DNA of 21,259 bases from Alphaproteobacteria bacterium UBA6544 (GCA_002434595.1 DJKK01000059.1:1-21259); one strand, 5' to 3'. Counted from the stretch's first letter, positions 1 through 8,004 are shown. Made by a program: numbers and translations. Notes: a model not told the origin generated them from the letters alone.

Positions 1-729
1 CGCAGGCGCGGTTTCGCCGCGCATTGCGCGATCGACGGCTTCAACCGCGAGTTTCGTCGCATGACCCGGCGCATAAGCCTTCCAGCTCGAAATCTGTCCC
101 TTGCGAGACTGTCGGGTAGCGGTTGTAACGTGCAGCGCGTGGTTGATCGCCTGATAGATGACATCTTTCGAAAGGCCCAGCATCGTGCCAATACCCGCCG
201 CCGCCGCGGGTCCCAGGTGCGCGACATGATCAATCTTGTGTTTGTGGAGTGAGACCGCCTTCACGAGGTTAATATGGATTTCGTATGCCGATGCCATTCC
301 GCGCACGAGGTCACGTCCTGTACACCTCATCTGCTGAGCCACCGCGAGGAGCGGCAGGATATTGTCACCCGGATGGGAGTATTCCTCCGCGAGGTATGTA
401 TCATGATAATCCAATTCGCGGACGGCCGTACCGTTCGCCCAAGATGCCCATTCCGCGGACACCCGGCAGGCCGGTGGCAATCCGTAGAGTGTCGCACCTC
501 CGTCCCGCAAATGCGCCAAAGCCTGCTGACGTGCATGCGCCACAGGCGGCCTTTCGAGCGAAGCGATGGCTACCGATGCGTTGTCGATGATCCGGTTGGC
601 CAGCATCTCAATGACGTCGGCATCGATGGGCACCGGGTCGGTCGCTAGCTCTGCCAGTTGCCACGCTAACTCATCTTCGCGCGGGTGCCGCTCGGTAGAT
701 GGCCATACTCTTAATTCGTGGATCTTCAT
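1..729 (-). CDS. MmgE/PrpD family protein (N-terminal part, cut by window edge)
   Basis: Reading the minus strand from the ATG at 729 gives an open frame of exactly 243 codons that runs off the left edge, so the C-terminus is missing. The family includes 2-methylcitrate dehydratase (PrpD), which acts in propionate degradation, and related dehydratases and isomerases. Family hallmarks visible are NGTAVRELDYHDTY (residues 99-112), the SHPGDN motif (118-123) and a GLSKDVIYQAINHAL helix (185-199), followed by SSWKAYAPGHAT (214-225). An AGAGG-type ribosome site lies a few bases upstream of the ATG. The gene is divergent from the SRAP gene across about 120 bp. The substrate cannot be fixed: many MmgE/PrpD proteins are not methylcitrate dehydratases. 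A citrate-synthase relic 2.3 kb away is suggestive but not proof. Family call is confident; function is not. Confidence 0.9.
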   Translation of the reverse strand, partial: MKIHELRVWPSTERHPREDELAWQLAELATDPVPIDADVIEMLANRIIDNASVAIASLERPPVAHARQQALAHLRDGGATLYGLPPACRVSAEWASWANGTAVRELDYHDTYLAEEYSHPGDNILPLLAVAQQMRCTGRDLVRGMASAYEIHINLVKAVSLHKHKIDHVAHLGPAAAAGIGTMLGLSKDVIYQAINHALHVTTATRQSRKGQISSWKAYAPGHATKLAVEAVDRAMRGETAPA

Positions 730-848
730 AAATGGACCTCTGACATTTCTATCCATTCTGTGCCCCTCCCAGGGAATGACAAGGAGATACCGGATGCGCT
801 CCCGAATCAGATTGCGGCAACCTACCATCAACCGGCATTATGCGGCGC

Positions 849-1556
849 ATGTGCGGTCGCTACACCTTAACCATGCCAACCGACAGCATGCGCGAATTGT
901 TCGGCTTTGACGCTCAGCCCAATCTCGCAGCTCGCTATAATGTCGCACCAGGACAAGACGTGCCCGCAGTGCGACTTTCCGAAAGCGGTAAACGGGAACT
1001 TGTCGGATTCAATTGGGGAATAGTACCGCCCTGGGCGAAAGACCCTTCTTCGTTCAATCGCATGATCAATGCGCGGAGCGAGACAATCGGCGAAAAGCCA
1101 ACGTTTCGCGCGGCCTTCAAACGGCGCCGGTGCCTCATCCCCGCCAATGGCTTCTACGAATGGAAATCGATAGGGGAGGGTGTAAAGCAGCCCTTCTACA
1201 TCCGCCTGGAGCACGGAGAACCGTTTGCGTTTGCCGGCATCTGGGAGCATTGGGAGGGCGGTGACGGAGATGAATTCGAGACCTGCGCAATTGTTACAAC
1301 CAACGCCAACGAACAATTGCTCCCTATTCATAACCGAATGCCGGTTATTTTGCCTCCAACTGACTACCAGACATGGCTTACCGGGGAGACGCGAGCGTTG
1401 GACCCGTTGATGGTATCGTTCAGGGGCGAAATAGAAGCTTGGCCGGTATCAACGATTGTTAACAAGGTCCAAAACGATGGTCCGGAATTATTGGAGCGAT
1501 CGGAAGTGGATGGGCCCGCACAAAAACTGCCACTTACCCAAATGGATTTGTTCTGA
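849..1556 (+). CDS. SRAP-domain protein (YedK/HMCES type), abasic-site DNA-protein crosslinker
   Basis: A 235-residue protein starting MCGRYTL. SRAP proteins bind abasic sites in single-stranded DNA and crosslink to them through Cys2, which becomes N-terminal once Met1 is removed. I therefore place the start at the ATG at 849 and not at the in-frame ATG at 840, which would bury the cysteine. The other active-site residues are present: Asn74 in INARSET, Glu104 in GFYEW and His161 in IHNRMP. WGIVPPWAKD (residues 56-65) is a further family signature. Length matches the bacterial YedK family (about 220-240). The stop TGA shares its last base with the ATG of the next gene (TGATG), implying translational coupling to an amidotransferase. 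There is no obvious Shine-Dalgarno sequence before 849. Confidence 0.95.
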   Translation: MCGRYTLTMPTDSMRELFGFDAQPNLAARYNVAPGQDVPAVRLSESGKRELVGFNWGIVPPWAKDPSSFNRMINARSETIGEKPTFRAAFKRRRCLIPANGFYEWKSIGEGVKQPFYIRLEHGEPFAFAGIWEHWEGGDGDEFETCAIVTTNANEQLLPIHNRMPVILPPTDYQTWLTGETRALDPLMVSFRGEIEAWPVSTIVNKVQNDGPELLERSEVDGPAQKLPLTQMDLF

Positions 1557-2254
1557 TGCGCACCCTCGCCATTCGCCATGTCGGTTTCGAGCATCTCGAT
1601 TTACTTGAAGATTTACTCGGCGAGCGCGGACACGACGTCCGTTATCTCGATGCCGGTGTGAGACCGCTCCACGACGTCGATCCCATGGCGGATCAGCTCG
1701 TCGTGGTTCTAGGTGGCCCCATCGGAGTATATGAGACAGAAGCCTATCCCTTTTTAAAAGAGGAAATCGCATTCGTACGCCGTCGCCTTGCGGCACGCAA
1801 ACCCACCCTCGGTATATGCTTGGGGGCGCAAATCATGGCCGCAGCTCTCGGATCACGTGTCTATCCAGGACCCGAAAAGGAAATCGGCTGGAAGCCCCTT
1901 ACGTTTACAAATACCGGAAAGTTCTCGCCACTCGGCCATGTGGGTGCGGCTGACGTCCTCCATTGGCATGGCGATACCTTCGATCTGCCACCGGGTGCGA
2001 CCCTTCTCGCATCGACAAACTTGGTCGATAACCAGGCCTTCGCATTGGAGGACTACGGCCTCGCGCTGCAGTTCCATCTCGAAGTAACGGCGCTCAACCT
2101 CGAAAGATGGTTGATCGGTCACACGTTGGAAATCTCCACAACCGAAGGCATCGACGTACCGACACTTCGAGCGGCCACAATTGAAGCCGCCCCAGTGCTG
2201 GAACCGCTCGCACTCAACGCATTCGGTTCTTGGCTCGATGACGCCGGGGTCTAA
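1556..2254 (+). CDS. Class I glutamine amidotransferase (GMP-synthase-like GATase)
   Basis: A 232-residue stand-alone GATase1 domain. The nucleophile elbow GICLGAQ places the catalytic Cys at residue 88, and QFHLEV gives the His174/Glu176 pair, so the triad is complete. The oxyanion segment VVLGGPIGVYE (residues 50-60) fits the GuaA-like subfamily. Such proteins hydrolyse glutamine and pass ammonia to a partner, or act on glutamyl conjugates. No synthase domain is fused and none is encoded nearby, so the acceptor is unknown. The start is fixed by the one-base overlap with the SRAP stop (TGATG), suggesting reinitiation coupling. The next gene, of the CMD family, follows after 23 nt with a strong GGAGG site, so the three are probably one operon. 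Confidence 0.9.
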   Translation: MRTLAIRHVGFEHLDLLEDLLGERGHDVRYLDAGVRPLHDVDPMADQLVVVLGGPIGVYETEAYPFLKEEIAFVRRRLAARKPTLGICLGAQIMAAALGSRVYPGPEKEIGWKPLTFTNTGKFSPLGHVGAADVLHWHGDTFDLPPGATLLASTNLVDNQAFALEDYGLALQFHLEVTALNLERWLIGHTLEISTTEGIDVPTLRAATIEAAPVLEPLALNAFGSWLDDAGV

Positions 2255-2277
2255 CTAACACACAAACGGAGGAGCGC

Positions 2278-3033
2278 ATGACCACGCGCGAAGAGCTACG
2301 GAACCGGGGCGACGCTATTCGCAAGAAGACCCGCGAGATGGGTAATGACGCCGACACCGCGCCGGGATATCAAAGAATGGTCTCGGAAGCGCTCTACGGC
2401 GGCATCTGGGCGAGAGACGCCTTGCCGCTTGAAGATCGTTACCTCTGCGTCCTGTCGGCACTCATGCTACAACAGAACGCACCGCAACTTCGAAGGCATG
2501 TGATAGGCGCGCTGGAGGTCGGGCTGTCTGCGCGCACGATCCTCGAAATCTTCATCCAATGCGGCCTCTATGGCGGGTTCCCGACGGCTGAGAACGCGAT
2601 GAGCATTGCCCATGAAGTTTTTGCGGAGGAAGGCGCCGACGTCGAAACCGAGCAGGACGGCGACGAGACACTGGAAGCGTTCTCAGAGATGGGCCACGAA
2701 ATGATGGCGCGACTACACGGAGAGCGCGGGACGCAGGGATATGCGAACCCAGAGAACGAGACCACCAGCGGCCTGTACACCATGGCCATTCAGTATGGCT
2801 ACGGGTGGCTGTGGCATCGCGCCGGCTTGGATACTCGCCAGCGAATGCTCTGTGCGGTCGCGTCCTTTACCGTACTTAGGCTCGACAGTCAGGTCCGTAA
2901 GTTCGCGCGATCCGCACTCAATATCGGATTAAGTAAAGAGGAGGTCGTCGAGGCTATAATGCAGACGGCACCTTATGGCGGCTTTCCACCGGCGCTGAAC
3001 GCTCTCGCCGCACTCGACGAAATTTTACCTTAA
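2278..3033 (+). CDS. Carboxymuconolactone decarboxylase (CMD) family protein, tandem domain
   Basis: A 251-residue protein with two CMD/AhpD-type units. Unit one covers about residues 35-115, with H74 in LRRHVIGALEVGL and the closing motif QCGLYGGFPTAENAM. Unit two covers about 165-250, with the closing motif QTAPYGGFPPALNAL. An acidic linker (about 115-140) joins them. CMD proteins include PcaC of the protocatechuate branch and the AhpD peroxidase partners. The AhpD CxxC pair is absent, so a peroxiredoxin-reducing role is unlikely. The start is well supported by GGAGG shortly before the ATG. The stop TAA overlaps the end of the citrate-synthase relic on the opposite strand. The substrate is not known; decarboxylase is a family name here, not a demonstrated activity. 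Confidence 0.85.
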   Translation: MTTREELRNRGDAIRKKTREMGNDADTAPGYQRMVSEALYGGIWARDALPLEDRYLCVLSALMLQQNAPQLRRHVIGALEVGLSARTILEIFIQCGLYGGFPTAENAMSIAHEVFAEEGADVETEQDGDETLEAFSEMGHEMMARLHGERGTQGYANPENETTSGLYTMAIQYGYGWLWHRAGLDTRQRMLCAVASFTVLRLDSQVRKFARSALNIGLSKEEVVEAIMQTAPYGGFPPALNALAALDEILP

Positions 3034-3350
3034 CCGGCCATTCTTAGTTCGGTGGCGCCGTCAGGCAGTGCACCAACATAACGCGATTATGGCCGCACCA
3101 GCCGATCACCCGCCCCATCGCGAACGTCGGCGCGGGAACAAATCGCGCGGTAAAACAATGCCGTCCAGCACCAGCGCGGTGTAGAATTCAGCGTTGGTGT
3201 CCAAGTGCCGGCCCGGGTATTACTCCAAAAGCGCATCCAGCACACCGCGCTACATAACTTCGGCGAATGCAATGCGGTTCGACCCGATCTTGAGGTCGCG
3301 CACATTCTCTCTGAGTACATCTACCCTGGGATTGCGAGTGTGGTATGTTG
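3030..3350 (-). pseudogene. Citrate synthase C-terminal relic (frameshifted, in-frame stops)
   Basis: On the minus strand from about 3345, the frame reads NPRVDVLRENVRDLK, then NRIAFAEVM, an in-frame TAG, RGVLDALLE, an in-frame TAA, and then LDTNAEFYTALVLDGI followed by LPRDLF. One frameshift later it continues PTFAMGRVIGWCGH. After a further shift and an apparent deletion it ends RP, TAA, SRYVGALPDG and so on to a stop at 3030-3032. Order and wording match the C-terminal third of type II citrate/2-methylcitrate synthases: the DPRxDxLRE segment, DTNxEFYTALxL, PTFAMGRVxGW, and RPxSRYVG at the end. The segment that normally links GW.AH to the RP.SRYVG tail is lost. At least four lesions make it non-functional. 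The N-terminal two thirds are absent, replaced by the reductase gene that ends at 3387. Confidence 0.88.
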
Positions 3351-3386
3351 GCGATATACCGCTCACGGGCGGCAAGCTTACGACAT

Positions 3387-4397
3387 TCACACCAGCGGTT
3401 GGTACAAGCCCTTAATCTCGGCCTTCTTGCGCGCCAAGGCGTAGACCGTATCGATCGTTGGCGTGGGAACACCTGCCATCGCCCCCATTTCGCGAACCGC
3501 ACCTGCGATTGGGTCAAGCTCCAGCGTCCGCCCCGACTGGAAATCCTGCAGCATGGATGTCGGCACATCACCGAGATTTCTGAAGTACTCGATCCGTCGT
3601 TCAATACCTTCTTCAAGTTCCTTATCACGCGACGCCAACTCGACACCATAAGCTGCAGCAACCGCAACGGATTCCCGCATCATTTGCCCCATTGTTGCGC
3701 AAATGCCGGGGTCAGCGCCAAGATCGGCACATGTGCCTTCGGCGATCGCGCTAATCGTGTTGCCACCGAGGTTGCCCCATAGTTTTATCCATAAATCATG
3801 CCGAATATTCGACGAGACTGGTGCGTCGAACGTTGCCTCGGTGAGCAATACCGAAACCTCCTGCACACGCACGGAGTTCTCCCCTGATGGCTCCCCAAGC
3901 ACTAATTTTGCCTCTTGGCCGTGATTCTTTATGGTGCCCGGTTCCGGTGATGTGTTCATGGTATATACGACACATCCTAACACGTTTTCGATCCCTATTC
4001 CCGACCACGCCTTGCCGCCGGGATCTACGGCATCAAGGTGTTGTTTCGGCCAATCACCAGTAATGCCGTGAAAATACCAAAACGGAATACCGTTGATCAT
4101 CGGTACGACGACGGTCCGCGCGCCGATCAGTGGTTTGATCTGGGCAGCCGCACCCGGAATGGCATGAGCCTTTACGCCGATCAGCACTAAATCCTGTACG
4201 CCGAGCGATGCCGTATCGTCGGTCGCGGGCAGCTTATGCTGGGTTTCACTATCTAGGTCAATCAACGAGAGACCATTTTCGCGATAAGCGGCAAGGCGCT
4301 CTCCACGCGCGATCAATACCGGCTCATGTCCGCTGCGGGCCAGACGTCCTGCGACGAAACCTGCAACCGCGCCAACGCCAAATATCGTAATCTTCAT
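3387..4397 (-). CDS. Ketopantoate reductase family (PanE/ApbA-like), long form
   Basis: A 336-residue NADPH-dependent 2-keto-acid reductase. The N-terminal Rossmann loop is GVGAVAG (residues 7-13), so the usual third glycine of GxGxxG is Ala12. Arg31 in LIARGE fits NADP(H) binding. The C-terminal domain keeps the catalytic set of E. coli PanE: Lys205 in WIKLWGN, Asn209 and Asn213 four residues apart, and Glu293 in TLELDP. NGIPFWYFHG (102-111) and VDPGG (124-128) mark the long ApbA subfamily common in proteobacterial catabolic clusters. Ketopantoate reduction in pantothenate synthesis is possible, but no panB or panC lies nearby and a second, divergent paralogue is present at 16656, so another 2-keto acid may be the substrate. 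A 386-bp gap separates it from the upstream ABC ATPase gene. Confidence 0.85.
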   Translation of the reverse strand: MKITIFGVGAVAGFVAGRLARSGHEPVLIARGERLAAYRENGLSLIDLDSETQHKLPATDDTASLGVQDLVLIGVKAHAIPGAAAQIKPLIGARTVVVPMINGIPFWYFHGITGDWPKQHLDAVDPGGKAWSGIGIENVLGCVVYTMNTSPEPGTIKNHGQEAKLVLGEPSGENSVRVQEVSVLLTEATFDAPVSSNIRHDLWIKLWGNLGGNTISAIAEGTCADLGADPGICATMGQMMRESVAVAAAYGVELASRDKELEEGIERRIEYFRNLGDVPTSMLQDFQSGRTLELDPIAGAVREMGAMAGVPTPTIDTVYALARKKAEIKGLYQPLV

Positions 4398-4783
4398 CTA
4401 AACCGTCTTCTTGTCTTACGATGAGTTTCGCTAGCTAATCTCTCATCTCACAAAACCGCGATATAGGGCATAGATGTTGCCGGTTCCCGATTAACCATCA
4501 TAATCGAATACAGACTCGAACCCAACCGTCTTCCAGCGTTCCTCGGTTTGTAACGCCACAATTCAGGAGATACGCTCGCCAAAGACGATTGCTTTCGAAT
4601 GGAAATATCGTTGCCCGGTGGAAACTCTGCCGGAACCGCTATCATCACAGAATCTGTTGCGAGACCAGGTCGCCATCGAGAAGCACCGAGCAAAGCCCGG
4701 ACATTACGCGTAACATAGATATATTCGCTGTAATTATTGTGAAGACCGTTGCGAAAGGACCGGAAAACGCACTCTAACTAGTG
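4398..4783. other. Intergenic stretch between aapP and the reductase gene; no recognisable gene
   Basis: About 386 bp separate two genes that both run on the minus strand. Reading it on both strands I find only an 81-codon minus frame (4448-4693) and shorter frames, none with a recognisable domain or convincing ribosome site. The aapP end carries a small hairpin (listed separately). The rest probably holds the promoter of the reductase gene. The lack of any recognisable frame could also mean a fully decayed gene, but I cannot show that. Confidence 0.5.
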
Positions 4784-4784
4784 C
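4769..4784 (-). terminator. Small hairpin right after aapP, possible weak terminator
   Basis: The minus strand reads GCACT-AGTTAG-AGTGC then GTTTTCC. This is a perfect 5-bp stem with a 6-nt loop starting at the last base of the aapP stop codon, followed by four Us. The stem is short, so termination would be weak. It is well placed to end the four-gene transporter transcript. Confidence 0.35.
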
Positions 4785-5566
4785 TAAAGGATTTGGCTCA
4801 GGAAGAATTTCGTGCGATCAGATTGCGGGTTGTTAAAGAACGGTTCCGGCTCGTTCTGCTCCACGATCTGACCGTCATCCATAAAAATAACCCGGTGCGC
4901 GACCTGACGCGCAAAGCCCATCTCGTGCGTTACCACCAACATCGTCATACCCGTGTCGGCAAGATCGACCATCACATCAAGTACTTCTTTAATCATTTCC
5001 GGATCAAGCGCAGATGTCGGTTCGTCGAACAGCATAATTTTCGGCCGCATGCAGAGTGATCGCGCGATTGCAACGCGCTGCTGTTGTCCGCCTGAGAGCT
5101 GTCCCGGATATTTGTCGGCCTGCTCTGGAATTTTCACGCGGGTCAGGTATTCCATAGCGATTTCCTCAGCCTCCGCCTTCGGCGTCTTGCGCACCCAAAT
5201 TGGAGCCAAGGTGCAGTTCTCCAAGATTGTCAAATGGGGGAAGAGGTTGAAATGCTGGAAGACCATTCCGACTTCGCGGCGCACATTATCAATCTGTTTC
5301 AGGTCGTCTGTTAGCTCAATATTATCGACAACGATGGTACCTTGTTGATGCTCTTCTAGACGATTGATGCAACGGATAAGTGTCGACTTCCCAGAACCGG
5401 AAGGCCCACAAATTACAATTCGCTCGCCGCGACAGACCGTTAGGTCGATATCACGAAGCACATGGAATTGCCCGAACCACTTGTTCATGCCGCTAATCTG
5501 GATAACGGGTTCACCCGAGAACCCCAAGGTGTCTTTGGATCGTGTTTCCCTGATGGATTCACTCAT
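4784..5566 (-). CDS. aapP: General L-amino-acid ABC transporter, ATP-binding protein
   Basis: A 260-residue polar amino-acid type ATPase that energises the permease pair encoded upstream. Walker A is GPSGSGKS (residues 54-61), the Q-loop Gln104 is in VFQHFNLFP, the signature is LSGGQQQR (157-164), Walker B is IMLFDEP with Asp181/Glu182, and the H-loop is His214 in VVTHEM. The VFQHFNLFPHLT and FARQVAHRVIFMD segments are typical of the GlnQ/AapP/BztD group. I chose the ATG at 5566, 14 nt after the preceding permease stop and preceded by a GGGGA-containing stretch. A longer frame from 5602 would overlap the permease gene and add residues outside the family pattern. Confidence 0.93.
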   Translation of the reverse strand: MSESIRETRSKDTLGFSGEPVIQISGMNKWFGQFHVLRDIDLTVCRGERIVICGPSGSGKSTLIRCINRLEEHQQGTIVVDNIELTDDLKQIDNVRREVGMVFQHFNLFPHLTILENCTLAPIWVRKTPKAEAEEIAMEYLTRVKIPEQADKYPGQLSGGQQQRVAIARSLCMRPKIMLFDEPTSALDPEMIKEVLDVMVDLADTGMTMLVVTHEMGFARQVAHRVIFMDDGQIVEQNEPEPFFNNPQSDRTKFFLSQIL

Positions 5567-5579
5567 GATACGTCCCCGC

Positions 5580-6710
5580 TCAATCTCTATGATCGGTATC
5601 AAGTTTTCGTTCTAAATAAAGGCTGTAGAGAGACATCGCGAAGCAAGCGACAAAAAACACAAGCGCCACGAAAATATAGGTCTCGTGCTCAAGACCGAGC
5701 CAATTGGTATCAGTGACCGACGACTTCGCGACCTGCAGAAGGTCGAACAAACCGATAACGATGACCAGGGACGTGTCCTTGAACAGCCCGATAAAGGTAT
5801 TCACGATGGCAGGTATCGTTATTTTAAGAGCCTGCGGCATAATAATGAGGCGGATCGACTGCCAATAGGTCAAACCTATCGCCCGTGCCGCTTCGGTCTG
5901 GCCCTTCGGCAAGGCTTGCAGCCCCCCGCGAACGACTTCCGCCATATAAGCAGACGAGAATAGTGTTAAGCCGACTAATGCCCTTAGCAATTCGTTGAAA
6001 TTAAAACCGTCGGGCATGAAGAACGGCAAAATGAAGGAAGCCATCACCAAGACGGTAATGAGCGGCACGCCGCGCCAAAACTCGATGAAAAGTACACAAA
6101 ACCGGCTGATAATTGGAAACTCGGATCGCCGGCCGAGAGCCAGCAATATTCCAAGCGGCAAGGAATAGATAATCGCAACCGCCGCCATGATCAGGTTCAG
6201 CATGAAGCCACCCCATTTCGGTGTCGGGACAACCTCCAAACCGAGACCACCATGGATGAAGAAAAGTGCGACCAGCGGGAAACCTGTGACCAGGAAAAGC
6301 GCGGCTATGGTCCGGCCAGGCACGCGGTCCCATAAGATCGGTAACAGATTGATCGCAAACAGTATGAGGACGAGATTGGGCCGCCAACGTTCGGCCTCAG
6401 GGTAAAAGCCGTAAACAAACTGCCCAAAGCGCGCAGTTACAACAGCCCAACAGGCGCCGTCATACCCCGCACAGTCCTTGTTGGAACTGCCCCACCAGGC
6501 CGCATCTATAAATGCCCATTGGACAAATGGCGGGATCACCAAATAGAGGAAATAAAACGACGCAATCGTCAAAACTGCGTTGAGCGGTGACGAAAATAGA
6601 TTCTCACGCGCCCAACCGATTATGCCCGACGTCGAGACTGGTGGCGGCGATTGCGGCAGATGCTCGGTTCGAACGAATGGGCGGTTATGCGTGTTCATTG
6701 CCTCAATCAT
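5580..6710 (-). CDS. aapM: General L-amino-acid ABC transporter, permease 2
   Basis: A 376-residue inner-membrane permease of the AapM/BztC type. After a polar N-terminus, a first hydrophobic helix lies around residues 45-65. A long soluble segment with Cys residues and tryptophans (about 70-115) is followed by a set of hydrophobic helices. The EAA loop that contacts the ATPase is EAARAIGLTYWQSIRLIIMP in the C-terminal third. SLPLGILLALGRRSEFP opens the HisM-type permease domain. The ATG overlaps the stop of the preceding permease gene in an ATGA arrangement, indicating coupled translation, which also decides the start. A second ATG four codons in has a GAGG too close to be a good ribosome site. 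Length agrees with the family (about 360-430). Confidence 0.93.
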   Translation of the reverse strand: MIEAMNTHNRPFVRTEHLPQSPPPVSTSGIIGWARENLFSSPLNAVLTIASFYFLYLVIPPFVQWAFIDAAWWGSSNKDCAGYDGACWAVVTARFGQFVYGFYPEAERWRPNLVLILFAINLLPILWDRVPGRTIAALFLVTGFPLVALFFIHGGLGLEVVPTPKWGGFMLNLIMAAVAIIYSLPLGILLALGRRSEFPIISRFCVLFIEFWRGVPLITVLVMASFILPFFMPDGFNFNELLRALVGLTLFSSAYMAEVVRGGLQALPKGQTEAARAIGLTYWQSIRLIIMPQALKITIPAIVNTFIGLFKDTSLVIVIGLFDLLQVAKSSVTDTNWLGLEHETYIFVALVFFVACFAMSLYSLYLERKLDTDHRD

Positions 6711-7915
6711 CGATCCGTCAACGCAATGCGCCGATTATACCAATTCATATACAAAGAAATCAGTAGACTGAAACAAAGGTATACAGACATCGACATGAAG
6801 ATGATTTCTATGGCTTGCCCAGTTTGATTGAGGGAAATACCACCAAACACATTAAAAAGATCGGAGTACCCAATCAGAATGCCCAACGAAGAATTTTTCG
6901 TGAGATTAAGATACTGACTGATCAGCGGCGGGATTATTACGCGGAGGGCCTGCGGTATAATAACGAGCCGCAAGGTTGGACCGTGCCTAATTCCCAGAGC
7001 ATGCGACGCTTCTGTCTGTCCGCGAGAGACCGAGAGAATGCCCGCACGAACGATCTCTGCGATAAAGGCAGACGTATAGATAGTTAAAGCCGTAAGAGCG
7101 GAGAAGAGCTCGATCGGAATACCCATTCCGCCGGTAAAGCGGAAACGGCCCAACTCCGCGTATTCCCAAGAAAGCGGAAACCCGAGGATCGACGCGACCA
7201 ATAGTGGAAGGCCGACAAGCAACCCAAGCGAAGTCCAAAAGACAGGAAACTGCTTCCCAGTTTCGTCTTGCCGACGGCGCGCCCATTTACGCAACCACAT
7301 AACGACGCCGATCGCGGCGAAGATCGCGTAAAACACAAAGTCCAAGCCTGCCTCGCCAATTGGCTTCGGACCGGTGAGCCCGCGATTGTGAATATAAATC
7401 GTGTCGAATATCGAAATCGGATCGCGCACCTTCGGCAGAAAGATGATGAAGACGGCGGTTTGCCAAAAGATGAACTGCAGCGGTAGTGGGATATTCCGCA
7501 CGATTTCAATGTAGGAACCAACCAGTAGTGTGACGATCCAGTTATTCGATAAGCGTAAAACACCTAAGACGAAGCCGAGTATCGTCGCCAAAACGATCCC
7601 CATCGCAGAAATCAAAAATGTGTTCTGCAGGCCGATTAGAAACACCGCCCCGTGCGTCGACCCCTTGTCGACGGAATAATCGACCACTCCAGTAATCGGA
7701 ATTTCGAAACCCGCAGGTTCGGACAAGAAACCGAACCCAGCACGAATATCACGCTTCTCTAAATTTACGACCGTATTGTTGACGATGAAGGCAATGAATG
7801 CGACCAGAGCGACAACAAAAGCGACCTGAAAGATTATTGCCCGAACTTTAGGATCGTACCACCAACGTGCGCCGCCACCCGAAGGCGTCCCCTCGTCCTT
7901 TACACCCACCGCCAT
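6707..7915 (-). CDS. aapQ: General L-amino-acid ABC transporter, permease 1
   Basis: A 402-residue inner-membrane permease of the AapQ/BztB type that pairs with the next gene product. It has a first helix near residues 30-48, a periplasmic stretch, then LIGLQNTFLISAMGIVLATI, which opens the HisM-type domain. The EAA loop is EASHALGIRHGPTLRLVIIP, and NLTKNSSLGILIGYSDLFNV near the end is characteristic of the family. I chose the ATG at 7915 over the ATG at 7930 because AGGGGA lies five bases before it, whereas 7930 has no ribosome site. The gene is separated from the binding-protein gene by 122 bp that contain a strong hairpin. Its stop overlaps the next start (ATGA). Confidence 0.92.
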   Translation of the reverse strand: MAVGVKDEGTPSGGGARWWYDPKVRAIIFQVAFVVALVAFIAFIVNNTVVNLEKRDIRAGFGFLSEPAGFEIPITGVVDYSVDKGSTHGAVFLIGLQNTFLISAMGIVLATILGFVLGVLRLSNNWIVTLLVGSYIEIVRNIPLPLQFIFWQTAVFIIFLPKVRDPISIFDTIYIHNRGLTGPKPIGEAGLDFVFYAIFAAIGVVMWLRKWARRRQDETGKQFPVFWTSLGLLVGLPLLVASILGFPLSWEYAELGRFRFTGGMGIPIELFSALTALTIYTSAFIAEIVRAGILSVSRGQTEASHALGIRHGPTLRLVIIPQALRVIIPPLISQYLNLTKNSSLGILIGYSDLFNVFGGISLNQTGQAIEIIFMSMSVYLCFSLLISLYMNWYNRRIALTDR

Positions 7916-7920
7916 ACCGT

Positions 7921-7926
7921 TCCCCT
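7921..7926 (-). promoter_or_regulatory. Ribosome binding site deciding the aapQ start
   Basis: AGGGGA on the minus strand lies 5 nt before the ATG at 7915. It sits inside the frame that would be opened by the upstream ATG at 7930, which has no purine-rich site of its own. Confidence 0.6.
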
Positions 7927-7971
7927 GCATTAGTATTCGCAGCGCTGTAGTTTATTTCATCTGAAAAACAG

Positions 7972-8004
7972 CGCCCGGCCCGTATTTGTAGGCCGGGCCG
8001 GGCG
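7972..8004 (-). terminator. GC-rich hairpin between aapJ and aapQ (attenuator or mRNA-stabilising loop)
   Basis: Perfect 11-bp inverted repeat: CGCCCGGCCCG at 7972-7982 and its complement CGGGCCGGGCG at 7994-8004, with an 11-nt loop. On the operon (minus) strand it is followed after three bases by five Us; on the plus strand by TTTATTT. It starts about 34 nt after the binding-protein stop. In amino-acid ABC operons such loops typically end most transcripts after the binding-protein gene, or protect its mRNA 3' end, giving excess binding protein over permeases. That role is inferred here. Confidence 0.8.

Noticed and set aside
2278..3033. AhpD-like alkylhydroperoxidase
   Set aside because: The CxxC redox pair of AhpD is missing from both CMD units.
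3188..3667. 159-codon minus frame
   Set aside because: It mixes an out-of-frame reading of the reductase gene with the citrate-synthase relic; neither part is a genuine protein in that frame.
4448..4693. 81-codon minus frame in the gap after aapP
   Set aside because: No ribosome site, no recognisable domain and no sign of codon bias; described only as part of the intergenic stretch.
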